Shown piece after piece: positions 29,642-38,429 of a DNA stretch of 64,000 bases (position 1 is the first letter of the stretch; each line of letters starts with the position of its first letter). The position numbers and the translations under genes are program-made. Origin of the DNA: Prostheceraeus crozeri. Its lineage: Eukaryota; Platyhelminthes; Polycladida; Euryleptidae. A model generated the notes under the pieces. The model saw nothing but the letters and a program-made list of their open reading frames with translations. It had not been told where the DNA came from and ran no database searches. The stretch spans positions 124,001 to 188,000 of the forward strand of contig CAJQUW010007233.1 of the NCBI GenBank assembly GCA_907163375.1, written 5' to 3'.

Positions 29642-30529
29642 ATGATGTTACCAAATGTTGGTGGAGGTGCATATATCCCGAATAATCGTGAATTAGAAAT
29701 AGAGATAGAAAATTATATCATGAAAACTGGAGACGTTTTATCTGGTCCATTGCATCTTTCTATTCTTCCGCAACAAAATACAGAGTTAACAAATAAACAA
29801 TATGTTGATACACAAATCAATGATTTAAAGGAAAAATATATAAACGATGTTTTGGTTCCACTGATGAATGAATTAAAGTTGCTAAAACTTAATGACAAAT
29901 CATTAAACGAAAAATTATTAAAACTTGATAAAAAGGATAGAGAGCTAGAAGCAGATATAGCAAAACTTTTTAAAAAGATTTCAGAACAATCAAAAATTTT
30001 AATATTACTTTCTATAAATTTAAAATCTGCAGTCATTAAAAATAAACATCAGATAAAAATGTTGAAAGAACAATTAGAAGATGAAATAGAAAAACTTCCT
30101 GAAAGAATTAAAAAAAATTTAAAGCAGTTACAAACTACATTCCAAAAAAGTGTTGATGAATTAAGTTCTAAAATTACTCAACAAATGAAAAAGATGAATA
30201 GAATAATAAATGAAGTAAACTCACTTAATGAAAAAGTTGATAAAATGAAAAATCTGAAAATCAATTTAGAAAATGAATTAAAGAAAAATTTACAAGAAAA
30301 CTCTAAAGAAAATAAAGAACAGTTAGATTCTGTTAAAAGACAATTAGATGTTCTTAAAATTAAGTTAAATGCACTTAAAACGGCGTTGAAGATGAATCAG
30401 GTGAAAATGCAAGTTAATAGAAAAGAAATTAAAGTACATCACACGCTGCTTGACGCAATAGATAAAGTGCAACAATCAATTAATAAAGTTATCTCGAAGT
30501 TGTTGTCCATTCACAAACGTAAATCTTAA
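29642..30529 (+). CDS. Fibre-like coiled-coil protein with phage tail-fibre motif (element 2)
   Basis: A 295-aa protein from the ATG after GTTAAAA. Near the N-terminus (about residues 27-60) it has MKTGDVLSGPLHLS followed by LTNKQYVDTQIN. This is the motif pattern of phage tail-fibre and collar repeats (TGD-x-x-x-G-x-L ... KQYVD), which form beta-structured trimer modules. The remaining 230 residues are almost continuous heptad coiled coil rich in Lys, Leu and Glu. I infer a trimeric virion fibre, perhaps anchored to the penton-like protein. No breaks. It is divergent from the 431-aa gene across an AT-rich spacer of about 100 bp. Confidence 0.7.
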   Translation: MMLPNVGGGAYIPNNRELEIEIENYIMKTGDVLSGPLHLSILPQQNTELTNKQYVDTQINDLKEKYINDVLVPLMNELKLLKLNDKSLNEKLLKLDKKDRELEADIAKLFKKISEQSKILILLSINLKSAVIKNKHQIKMLKEQLEDEIEKLPERIKKNLKQLQTTFQKSVDELSSKITQQMKKMNRIINEVNSLNEKVDKMKNLKINLENELKKNLQENSKENKEQLDSVKRQLDVLKIKLNALKTALKMNQVKMQVNRKEIKVHHTLLDAIDKVQQSINKVISKLLSIHKRKS

Positions 30530-30571
30530 CACGTAGATATTTTTCCCAAAAGTCAAATTTAATCCTAAAAA

Positions 30572-31132
30572 ATGCCTATAATTTATAAACACAATCTTAA
30601 ACATTTTGCATCAAATAATAAAATTGCTCATGAACCATCTCAGAAACCTGTGTACCATTATGATAGTGTAGAAACTGTCGGAACACAAAAGTTCCTAGGC
30701 ACCGCAGGTGCCGTCCAAAAAGAAGGGGCTGGCATCTTTTCTGGTATTGGAAGTATCGTTAACTTAATTAAAAATAATAAAGATTTGATTACATCTGCTG
30801 CAAAAGGAGCAGCTGCTATAGGTAGTACAGCTAGTGCAATATCAAATGCTGTCAAGTCTCAAAACGAATTAAAACAACTAGAAGCTATTCGTAAACTTAG
30901 GAATGATTCTGAAGAACTAAAAAATTTAAAAAAACTTTCAGAGGAAACAAAAAACAAAATTGCTAACATAGCTGTTGGGGAAACCTTGAGGAGCCGAGCT
31001 TCGTCCAATAGTAAACATAATGAAAATAAAAATAATAAAAAAACAATTGAAGAAATAAGAGGAAATGGCGTGAGTAGCAACCTTCGGTTTCACCAGCAAA
31101 GCTGTAGCGGAGCTGCTCTAGCAAAATTCTAA
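30572..31132 (+). CDS. Small core/minor capsid type protein, 186 aa (element 2)
   Basis: A Gly/Ala-rich amphipathic region (AGIFSGIGSIVNLIKNNKD, then AAKGAAAIGSTASAIS, about residues 50-88) is followed by a coiled segment and a Ser/Asn-rich tail. This resembles the small membrane-active or core proteins (pVI/pX-like) encoded near Polinton capsid genes; exact assignment is uncertain. It contains hairpin elements at 30698-30712 (GGCACC-GCA-GGTGCC) and near the C-terminus (31079-31089, AACC-TTC-GGTT), which alter its ends without stopping it early. Confidence 0.6.
   Translation: MPIIYKHNLKHFASNNKIAHEPSQKPVYHYDSVETVGTQKFLGTAGAVQKEGAGIFSGIGSIVNLIKNNKDLITSAAKGAAAIGSTASAISNAVKSQNELKQLEAIRKLRNDSEELKNLKKLSEETKNKIANIAVGETLRSRASSNSKHNENKNNKKTIEEIRGNGVSSNLRFHQQSCSGAALAKF
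30698..30712. repeat. Hairpin element in the 186-aa gene
   Basis: GGCACC-GCA-GGTGCC, a GC-rich perfect stem with a 3-nt loop in an AT-rich gene. A second GC-rich pair is at 31079-31089 (AACC-TTC-GGTT) and 31106-31114 (AGC-GGA-GCT). Confidence 0.6.
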
Positions 31133-31258
31133 AATATATTTTTAGTAAAATTTTTTTAGTAAAATTTTTTTAGCAAAATTATTTTAGCAAAATTATTTTA
31201 GTAAAATTTTTTTCTGTCTGTGAGAAAAAAACAAAAAGTCAAATTATTTTTTATAAAA

Positions 31259-32586
31259 ATGTCTTCGCTTATCGAAAATAAATTTAGATTAGACGATCCT
31301 CCGTTCGTCAGTTACAATCAAAAAAAGAATGACTATATAAGAATTGCTATGAATCCCGGATCTTCCAGTAGAGTAAATACTGGAGGAGATTTAATTTTTG
31401 AAGTTGATAATCAGCAGAGTTATTTATATTTACCTGATTCATTTTTACACTGTGAATATTCTTTGTATAGTGATGCCAATTTTACAACACCATTACCAGA
31501 AACCGATAATATTGCACTAGAGAATAATTTTTTTCCAAGATTATTTACACAAATGCGTTTAGATGTTGCAACTCAAAATATAGAAACAATAAGTGATTCT
31601 CCAGGTGTAATTGATACAATGCTTAGATTTGTAACAATTGGTGAAAATAATAAAAAGTATGAAATCGAAGGTTGGTTTCCTGATACTAATGATGGTATAA
31701 TTGTTGATGATTTAACTCACGCTGGAACAGATGCCGCAGGAATTGCGAAAGATGTAGAAAATATTGCAAAACATTTAAATAAAACAAATAATGAAGCATA
31801 TAAAGAAAGACGTGAATTTAACAAGAAAAGTAAACAGACAGTTAATTGGTCATTGTCTCCATTATTCGGATATTTAGATTATGATAAAATATCATATCAA
31901 TTAAAATTTAAATTAATAATTCATCGTACAGCAAATAATGAATTAATCTTTTTTGGTAAGACTGGGAAAAAAGCATATTTAAAAATTGATAGACTTGAAT
32001 GGTGGATTAAGCATATTACTCCTAGTTTAGAGGTTGAAACAGCTATTGCAAAAAGATTAAATACTAACAAACCAATTCCAGTAAATTTTCTAAAGCGTAC
32101 TGCTAGTTCAGTAACTTTTTCCGAACAAAGATTTAACTGGCATTTTACTAGAACTGCGAATACTCCAAGATATTTATTACTAACATTTCAAAGAAATAAT
32201 TCTCCAAGTTTTGATAAGAACAACAATATTTTTCATATTAATACAATTCGAAGTTTACAAGTTTCATTAAATCAAACCCGATATCCAATTGATCCATTAA
32301 GATTCGATGATACCAATAATCAATTTATGGAAGGATATGATTCTTATCGAAATCTTTGTATAGAATTTGGAGTTGAACCACAATTAACTCCTGGAGATTG
32401 GAGACATTTATATCCAATTTTCTGTTTCGATTTAAGTGCACAATCTGAAGATATTATAAAAATGGTTGTGATGTAACAATTAATATTGAAAAAAAAGATT
32501 CCACAACTTCATTGATGGCTTATGGTTTATTGCTAGAAGATGTAAAATATTCTATTGAAGTTCTTAATGGAAGATGGCTAGGATAA
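31259..32586 (+). pseudogene. Major capsid protein, double jelly-roll, frameshifted near the C-terminus (element 2)
   Basis: The main frame (31259-32476) holds the Polinton hexon-like protein: a DLIFEVDNQQSYLYLPDS strand early, TVNWSLSPLFGYLDYDKI (about residue 200), DRLEWWIKHITPS (about 245) and a long C-terminal domain ending in PIFCFDLSAQSED. It then hits TAA at 32474-32476. The conserved C-terminal strands continue in another frame from about 32462 to a stop at 32584-32586. The shift falls in an A-run (about 32458-32462) and is consistent with loss of one base. The capsid would lose about 40 residues, including strands of the second jelly-roll, so it is probably non-functional if the sequence is correct. 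Confidence 0.83.
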
Positions 32587-32598
32587 CCTAAAGCCAGA

Positions 32599-32642
32599 GA
32601 GCTTCGCTCCGATCGGTTAGTAACCCTTAGGACCTTTGGTCC
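32599..32642. repeat. GC-rich hairpins between capsid and next gene
   Basis: GAGC-TTC-GCTC at 32599-32609 and GGACC-TTT-GGTCC at 32630-32642, flanked by related fragments (AAAGCC, CTTCGG). This looks like two decayed double-hairpin elements in an intergenic spacer. Confidence 0.65.
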
Positions 32643-32815
32643 GCGATAGCTTAAAGCCCAGACTTCGGTTAATTAAAATTTTTTTCATAACTAGAATAGA
32701 TTAAAAAATTCTTTGTAACTTAAAATTTTTTAATAACTAGAATAGATTAAAATTTTGATAACTTAAAATTTTTCTTAACTTAAAATTTTCGTAACTTAAA
32801 ATTTTTTTATTAAAA

Positions 32816-33301
32816 ATGTCGCAAGCGAAAAGTAATAATAATAATAAAACTGTTGAATTAAAATTACGTAATATTGTTGACAAAAATACCCCTAAAACTA
32901 TTACTATTAATAAAAAAAAGTATTACATAAGTAAACCAATGATAGAGAATATTCAATTACAAGAAGAAAAGAATGGCGGGATTCTCCCATTAATTCCACT
33001 AATAATAGGTGGCATAGCTGCAGCAGGAAGTGTTGCAGGTGGGACAGCTGGTATTGTCCAAGCAGTAAATAAAAATAAATCAGAGAAGGCAGCATTAGAA
33101 GAAAAAAAACGTCATAATAGAGAGTTAGAGAAAGTTGCTAGGGGAGAAGGAATAGTAGATAATTTTATTAGTAAATTAAAATTAGTTGATGAAGGAAAAC
33201 GAGTTCTTAAAAATATTCTCCACAATGTTGATGATTTAATTGAAATTAAAGAAACTAAAGATGGTTCTGGAATATATCTAAGTCCTAGTATGATAAGGTA
33301 A
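32816..33301 (+). CDS. pX-like core protein, 161 aa (element 2)
   Basis: It starts after ATTAAAA. A basic N-terminus leads to GGILPLIPLIIGGIAAAGSVAGG (about residues 54-76), a Gly-rich hydrophobic segment typical of Polinton/adintovirus pX- or pVI-like proteins, followed by a Lys/Glu helix. The role is probably as a membrane-lytic or core component cleaved by the element's protease, by analogy only. It sits between the capsid and integrase genes, matching late-gene order in relatives. A GAACC-TTT-GGTTC hairpin (33310-33322) follows its stop. Confidence 0.65.
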   Translation: MSQAKSNNNNKTVELKLRNIVDKNTPKTITINKKKYYISKPMIENIQLQEEKNGGILPLIPLIIGGIAAAGSVAGGTAGIVQAVNKNKSEKAALEEKKRHNRELEKVARGEGIVDNFISKLKLVDEGKRVLKNILHNVDDLIEIKETKDGSGIYLSPSMIR

Positions 33302-33309
33302 TAACCTCA

Positions 33310-33322
33310 GAACCTTTGGTTC
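33310..33322. repeat. Hairpin element downstream of the pX-like gene
   Basis: GAACC-TTT-GGTTC, 8 bp after the stop codon; stem shared with the copies in the right terminal repeat and at 63400. Confidence 0.65.
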
Positions 33323-33378
33323 TTTTCGGTAAAACAATTATTTTATTTTATCTTTTAAATTTTTTTTTATCTTTTAAA

Positions 33379-34751
33379 ATGAATTCTAAAAATTCCGAAA
33401 ATTTAATTAAATTAAAAATTTCTAATTTAGATTTATTGAATTATCTATTAAACAAAAATAAAAACTCAAATTGTAAAATTTATGAAGGTAACGACGACAA
33501 ACAAAGTTTGGCTACTACCTACGGTGGTGACATACAAAAAACATTAGAAAACTTTCCTGGATTTATTTGGAGTAAATATTCGAAAGAAAAACATCTTCCT
33601 GGTCATTCATATACTGGGCCAGGAACTCGATTAGATATAAGACTAGATGAGAATAATAATCCGAAACCAGGTGAAGAACCGATAAATAGAGTAGATGCCG
33701 CAGCTTACAGGCATGATTTAGCTTATCGAAATCATGATCTAAGTTCTCGACATGCAGCTGATAAGAAGATGATTCAAGAATTAGATAGTATTCAAAATCC
33801 TACATTTAGAGAAAAAATTGAAAGAATGTTTGTTAAGAAAGCTTTACAAGCTAAAATATTATTCGGTCAGGGTTTAAATGAAACTAATAACTCTGAGAGC
33901 AACGCTCGAACTAATAACTCTGAGAGCAACGCTCGAACCTACGCGTCTGAAATTCATAAAGAATACAGAAGGCCTAAATATTTATTGAAAGTAAAAGTAT
34001 TTAATAAAGATGATATTTGGAGTGCTGATCTTATTCATATGCCGAATGAAAGGACTACAAATACGCATTGACCGTTATAGATTTATATACACGATACGCT
34101 TGGGTAAAGCCTTTAAAAAATAAAAGTGGTCTATCAGTTAAATATGCGTTTGAAGAAATCTTTAAAGAAAGTAAGAGAAAGCCAAGGAAATTGTTTGTTG
34201 ATAAAGGATCGGAATTTTATAACAGAAACGTTCAGCCACTATTTGAAACAGACGAAAGTCATCGCCAAGGCTCAGTTTATTCAACTGAAAACGCTGGGAA
34301 GGCCGTAGTGATAGAAAGATTCAATCGGTCGTTAAAAAATAAATTATTCAAGAAATTTACTGAGCAAAGAAATCAGAAATGGTTGAAGATATTACCAGTA
34401 GTTGTGGAAGAGTACAATAATAAAGTTCATTCTGGTATTGAAGAAACTCCAAAGAATGCTTCTGACGACCCTGATTTGATACGAAAGAAAATATTCGAGA
34501 ATAATAATTTGAATGAGAGTAATCCGAATTTGCAGAAACTTAAGCCGAAATTTAAAATTGGAGATAGAGTTAGAATATTTAAATATAAGAATAAATTTGA
34601 AAAAGGCTTTGTTGGTTATTGGACTAAAGAAATATTTGAAGTTTGCAAAATAAATCAAAGTTATCCGATTACTTATGAAATTAAAGATTTAGATAATGAG
34701 GATATCAGAGGTCGTTTTTATCAAAATGAATTACAGAAAACAGAGCTTTAA
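33379..34751 (+). pseudogene. PLA2-like domain fused to integrase, frameshifted (element 2)
   Basis: The first frame (33379-34071) encodes a phospholipase A2-like domain with a calcium loop (YTGPGTRLD, about residue 62) and the catalytic AAYRHDLAY (about 92), as in parvovirus VP1. It continues past a 27-bp tandem repeat (NNSESNART twice) into the start of a DDE integrase (DIWSADLIHM). The frame then shifts near 34041-34055 and the integrase continues at 34068-34751 with DLYTRYAWV, FVDKGSEFYN, VVIERFNRSLKNK and a C-terminal VRIFKYK ... FYQNELQ domain. The shift is consistent with one lost base. The integrase would insert the element; the PLA2 domain suggests endosome escape. The fusion may be native to this family. 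Confidence 0.8.
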
Positions 34752-34785
34752 CCTTTAGGTGGCGCTTTAGCTAGCTTCGCTTGAG

Positions 34786-35274
34786 TTATAGATTGTTTAA
34801 CTCTAACATAATATCTAGAAATGGTACTCCTTTTTGTAATTTAAATAAAACATAAAGACATAATTGTCCACAATAGGTAGTGCCTGGTGTTTGAATTTGA
34901 AACGTATTGTATGTTCCCGTTCCAAGTAATTCTTTTACTTCATTTGTAGGGGGCAAACCGTATGAATCAAAATAATAGTTCTCAGCCTCCGGGCGGTCAA
35001 AATAATAGTTCTGCTGATGATTTTTAACGCCTGCTGACCAATGTACACCTTTTTCATTTGACGTATGAAGATTTGTTATGAAATTTACAGTTATTGATGG
35101 AACTTTGTTCCGGGAACTGAAGGTTCCTGTTGGCCTATTTTTTAGGAATTGTAATTCATTTCTCATCAATACATGAAAATTCTTTATTCCTAATCGATTA
35201 GCGATCTTCTTTAAATCGAAATTCGTTGTTGTTTGTGTTCCATATAATTTCAAAAACTCATTTATGTTGCTCAT
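34786..35274 (-). CDS. Adenain-like cysteine protease (element 2)
   Basis: A 162-aa protein with His in KGVHWSAGV (about residue 78), Asp in YYFDSYGLPP (about 103), Gln in FQIQTPG and Cys in TTYCGQLCLYV (about 138). It is convergent with the integrase. A 30-bp in-frame duplication just before the catalytic acid gives NYYFD-RPEAE-NYYFD, with a 16-bp direct repeat on either side of a GC-rich CAGCCTCCGGGCGG. A hairpin (GGAAC-TGAAG-GTTCC) near 35110 is also in frame. The triad is intact, but these insertions are close to it. Confidence 0.85.
   Translation of the reverse strand: MSNINEFLKLYGTQTTTNFDLKKIANRLGIKNFHVLMRNELQFLKNRPTGTFSSRNKVPSITVNFITNLHTSNEKGVHWSAGVKNHQQNYYFDRPEAENYYFDSYGLPPTNEVKELLGTGTYNTFQIQTPGTTYCGQLCLYVLFKLQKGVPFLDIMLELNNL
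34967..35012. repeat. 16-bp direct repeat flanking a GC-rich insert in the protease gene
   Basis: TCAAAATAATAGTTCT occurs at 34967-34982 and 34997-35012, with CAGCCTCCGGGCGG between. The 30-bp period keeps the frame. Confidence 0.85.
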
Positions 35275-35309
35275 TTTATAATAAAAAAATTTCTTAAGGG
35301 ACCCCTAGA

Positions 35310-35490
35310 AGTCAGAAGGGGGGGTATTGATTTAAAACTGTTCTCTAATGATGTCTTTCCTTACTACTTAGTCAGAAGGGGGTATTGATTTAAAACATTT
35401 TTATAATGATGACTTTCCTTACTACTTGGGGGGGGGTATTGATTTAAAACTGGTCTCTAATGATGTCTTTCTTTACTACTTATTCAATTT
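35310..35490. repeat. Three degenerate direct repeats in element 2
   Basis: GTCAGAAGGGGG, GGTATTGATTTAAAAC and ATGATGTCTTTCCTTACTACTT recur about every 65-75 bp three times between the protease start and 35490, with G-runs of 5-7. A partial decayed copy of the protease 5' region follows (35585-35710). Confidence 0.75.
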
Positions 35491-35839
35491 TGAAATGATT
35501 TAATTTAATCTAAATTTAAACGTTACATTGTTGCATTGTGTTAGTGTTTAACTACATAGAGTTGGTGTTTCGCTCATCTTTTATCAATAGTAATTCATTA
35601 CTCATCAATATGTGAAAATTCTTTATTCCCAATTGCTTAGCAATCTCATTTAAATCGAAATTTAATGTGGTTTTGTTTGCTGTATATTTTTTGGAAGTCT
35701 CTGATGTTTCTCATTTTTATAGAAGATACAATATTTCTATTATATTCCCGTAAATGAGAAATTAAAAACAACACATGGATATTTCAATTTGGTTACAACC
35801 ACTTTGCATACATTCAATTTGGATACATTGAAATACATG

Positions 35840-36372
35840 TAAATTTGTCCACGCGAGGACAAGGTTTCATTGGATGAGAGAAAAATGACGTCATATAACA
35901 ACATAATGAAAATGATTGAAAACAGGAAATAACATTGCATTTAAAACAGGAAATAACATTGCATTTAAAACAGGAAATAACATTGCATTTAAAATAGGAA
36001 ATAACATTGCATTTAAAACAGGAAATAACATTGCATATAACAACATAATGAAAATGATTGAAAACAGGAAATAACATTGCATTTAAAACAGGAAATAACA
36101 TTGCATATAAGATACAATTTTTCTAAACAATAGGATTTCTGTCCACGCGAGGACAAGGTTTCATTGGATGAAACACTCTATTGTATTTACATGTGCAAGA
36201 GGAAATAACATTGCATTTAAAACAGGAAATAACATTGCATTTAAAACCGACAGATACAAATTTTCTAAACAATAGGATTTCTGTCCACGCGAGGACAAGG
36301 TTTCATTGGATGAAACACTCTATTGTATTTACATGTGCAAGAGGAAATAACATTGCATTTAAAACAGAGGGG
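35840..36372. repeat. 23-bp minisatellite and 150-bp repeat in element 2
   Basis: AGGAAATAACATTGCATTTA recurs with a 23-bp period from about 35924 to 36105 and again in shorter clusters to 36365. A longer unit beginning GTCCACGCGAGGACAAGG occurs near 35849, 36130 and 36280. The small frames through it are repeat artefacts. It has no cas genes nearby and the spacers are not unique, so it is not a CRISPR array. Confidence 0.9.
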
Positions 36373-37437
36373 TTTAAAGAATGATAAATTTTCTTCACAG
36401 CGCGTCATTTGATTAGTTGAATGGCGCAGTATTTTAGCTGAATGGCGCACCATTATTCAAGAGAATATAATGGTCTAACATTGAAAATAAAGTGTCTTGC
36501 GGCCGTATCGCAATAACAATAGCGGAGTTTAACATCCAAATTCCATTGAATATGTCAGCGCGGTATTATCGCTAAATGACGCACCATTGTTTGAGAGAAG
36601 AATGAAATCATTTGGAATGTCACATAATTGCTTTACACAATGAAGTCAATCTTCCGTTAACATTAGGTCGTGACTTTTAAAGTACAAGAGAAACAGACAC
36701 CCAACAAAGCGTAGGAAATTTGTCTGCTAATTTACCTAATTTCATAACAAATGAAACTTAGGTGCGTGAATAATTGATATGATTTTGCTTCAAGAGACTT
36801 TAAAAATAAGACTTGTCATTATCACAAACAGAGAGCAGATAGTGCTTACCGATAAAAATTTTACACATAACACTGAGTGAATTGTTTCTTTTTTCATGCA
36901 ACAAGAATTTGTGTAAGTTTACAATTGTATTATTGACTCCACCATTTGGCTCTATGAAATCACTCAAAGAATCTGTAAATTCATGCCTCTCCAATTCCTC
37001 CCGTAATTTTTTCATCCTCCCTGGCAACGATTGTTTTCTTCTATCTTCAAATTGATCTTGTCTCATTTTGAGAAATATATGACGAGAGCGTTTTAACACA
37101 ACCTTCACTGGCAAGAAACACTGTTAAATTAAATAAGTCTTCAGCACAATTGTTTGAAATAGCCATATCGATTATTGTTGTTGTGTATTGTTACACGGCA
37201 TTGCAGCCGGAGTAGGATTTGCTGGTTATATATTTCACGTCTTACAAATGTCTAAGTGGGTGTAGCAGCTGTTTGTTCTTTCATACATTGTTTCCTTTCA
37301 AATGTTTGAGTTGGAGGACACAGCTCCTTACACTGAAATGCATTTTATTCATAAATGCGAGAAGCAGATGTTCTCTACAATTGAATGACAATTGTAAAAG
37401 TACCTAAACTTATTGTTAAGAATATGTCAATTCCTTC
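36373..37437. other. Right interior of element 2 without a confident gene
   Basis: A 104-aa minus-strand frame (36800-37114) has a basic N-terminal half with a charged helix but no recognisable family and no TAAAAATG context. The rest is AT-rich spacer up to the terminal repeat. Confidence 0.4.
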
Positions 37438-38178
37438 AAATATTTTTAGTCACATGATATATTTTAAAAACCTGAAAAATGGATTTAAAAGACGTTTTTA
37501 AAAATACTAATTTTCGGTGTCCTAGAACGGTCATGATTTTGGCGGGGGTGAAAATTGTAATTCTCAAATTTTGAGATTCTTAACTTTTATGATTTTTTCG
37601 GTGTCCTGGAACGGTCATGATTTAAGCGAGGGTGAAAATCGAACCGAAGGTTCTAGGGCTTCGCCCGATTGTAATTCTCAAATTTTGAGATTTTGAAAAA
37701 TTTGAAAATTGGGTATTTTTAAAAACGCCCAAATTTGTGAATTTAGGTCTTCATAACCTGAAAAAGGGTTCAAATTCATGAATTTATGTCGTTTTTAAAA
37801 AGTACCATTTTTGAAAAATGGTACTTTTTGAATGGACTAAATCCATGTATTTAGGTCTTAAAAACCTGAAAAAGGGTTCAAATTCATGAATTTATGTCGT
37901 TTTTAAAGATACTATTTTTTTGAATTTTAGGTGACCTGGAACGGTCTAAATTCATGTATTTAGGTCTTAAAAACCTGAAAAAGGGACTAAATTCATGAAT
38001 TTATGTCGTTTTTAAAGATACTATTTTTTTGAATTTTAAGTGGCCTGGAACGGTCTAAATTCATGTATTTAGGTCTTAAAAACCTGAAAAAGGGACTAAA
38101 TTCATGAATTTATGTCGTTTTTAAAGATACTATTTTTTTGAATTTTAGGTGGCCTGGAACGGTCTTTTGCCCATTACT
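37438..38178 (-). repeat. Right terminal inverted repeat of element 2 (741 bp)
   Basis: It is the reverse complement of 19307-19912 but 135 bp longer. The difference is an extra internal repeat unit (with a CCTGGAACGG boundary) plus the double-hairpin insertion at 37640-37667. The outer end reads GCCCATTACT, then the 6-bp duplication. Confidence 0.92.
37640..37667. repeat. Double-hairpin element, 28 nt, in right terminal repeat
   Basis: GAACC-GAA-GGTTC then TA then GGGC-TTC-GCCC, with one further C/G pair at the ends, flanked by AT on both sides. The left terminal repeat has the same flanking sequence without it, giving a direct empty site; net insertion 30 nt. Confidence 0.93.
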
Positions 38179-38352
38179 GACCATGAGCGGTTGATATATC
38201 CTCAGCACAAAAAGTGAAATAAAAAAATATGGCTCCGGGGTCTCTGAGGGCTAATTGTGACGAAATACTTTTTCACTGATCATAACTACTATGACAACTG
38301 ATGTGTGAGGATGTAGAGTTGAACTTGAGAATTGACATTGGTCACACGCAAG

Positions 38353-38425
38353 GCGGTCGTGGCTCAGTTTGCAAAGAATAGATCAAGACAATCTGGGATG
38401 GTAGGTTCGATTCCTGCCAGCCGCA
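38353..38425 (+). repeat. tRNA-like sequence, probably a SINE head
   Basis: 73 nt with A box-like GTGGCTCAGTTTGC, a perfect B box GGTTCGATTCC in a five-pair T arm (GTAGG/CCTGC) and an acceptor stem matching at six of seven pairs. The D and anticodon arms do not fold cleanly and no CCA-type context is seen, so a tRNA-derived retroposon or pseudogene is more likely than a working tRNA. Confidence 0.5.
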
Positions 38426-38429
38426 CATC

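Larger units (their letters stand above)
19307..38178. mobile_element. Complete Polinton/Maverick element (element 2)
   Basis: The element is bounded by terminal inverted repeats beginning AGTAATGGGCAAAAG and flanked by GACTAT (19301-19306) and GACCAT (38179-38184), a 6-bp target duplication with one mismatch. Length is 18,872 bp. Gene content is the Polinton set: polymerase B, integrase, packaging ATPase, adenain-type protease, major and minor capsid proteins and small core proteins, plus several unknowns. Nearly every gene starts in the context TAAAA(A)ATG. Several genes carry breaks, so this copy is not expected to be autonomous. Confidence 0.93.

Noticed and set aside
35924-36365. Possible CRISPR-like array of 23-bp repeats
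   Set aside because: The repeats are head-to-tail without unique spacers, in a eukaryotic transposon; an ordinary minisatellite.
36800-37114. 104-aa minus-strand frame in element 2
   Set aside because: It lacks the TAAAAATG context of every other gene in the element and has no recognisable motif; noted only as unassigned sequence.
38353-38425. Functional tRNA gene
   Set aside because: The B box and T arm are good, but the D and anticodon arms do not form properly, so it is listed as a tRNA-like repeat.
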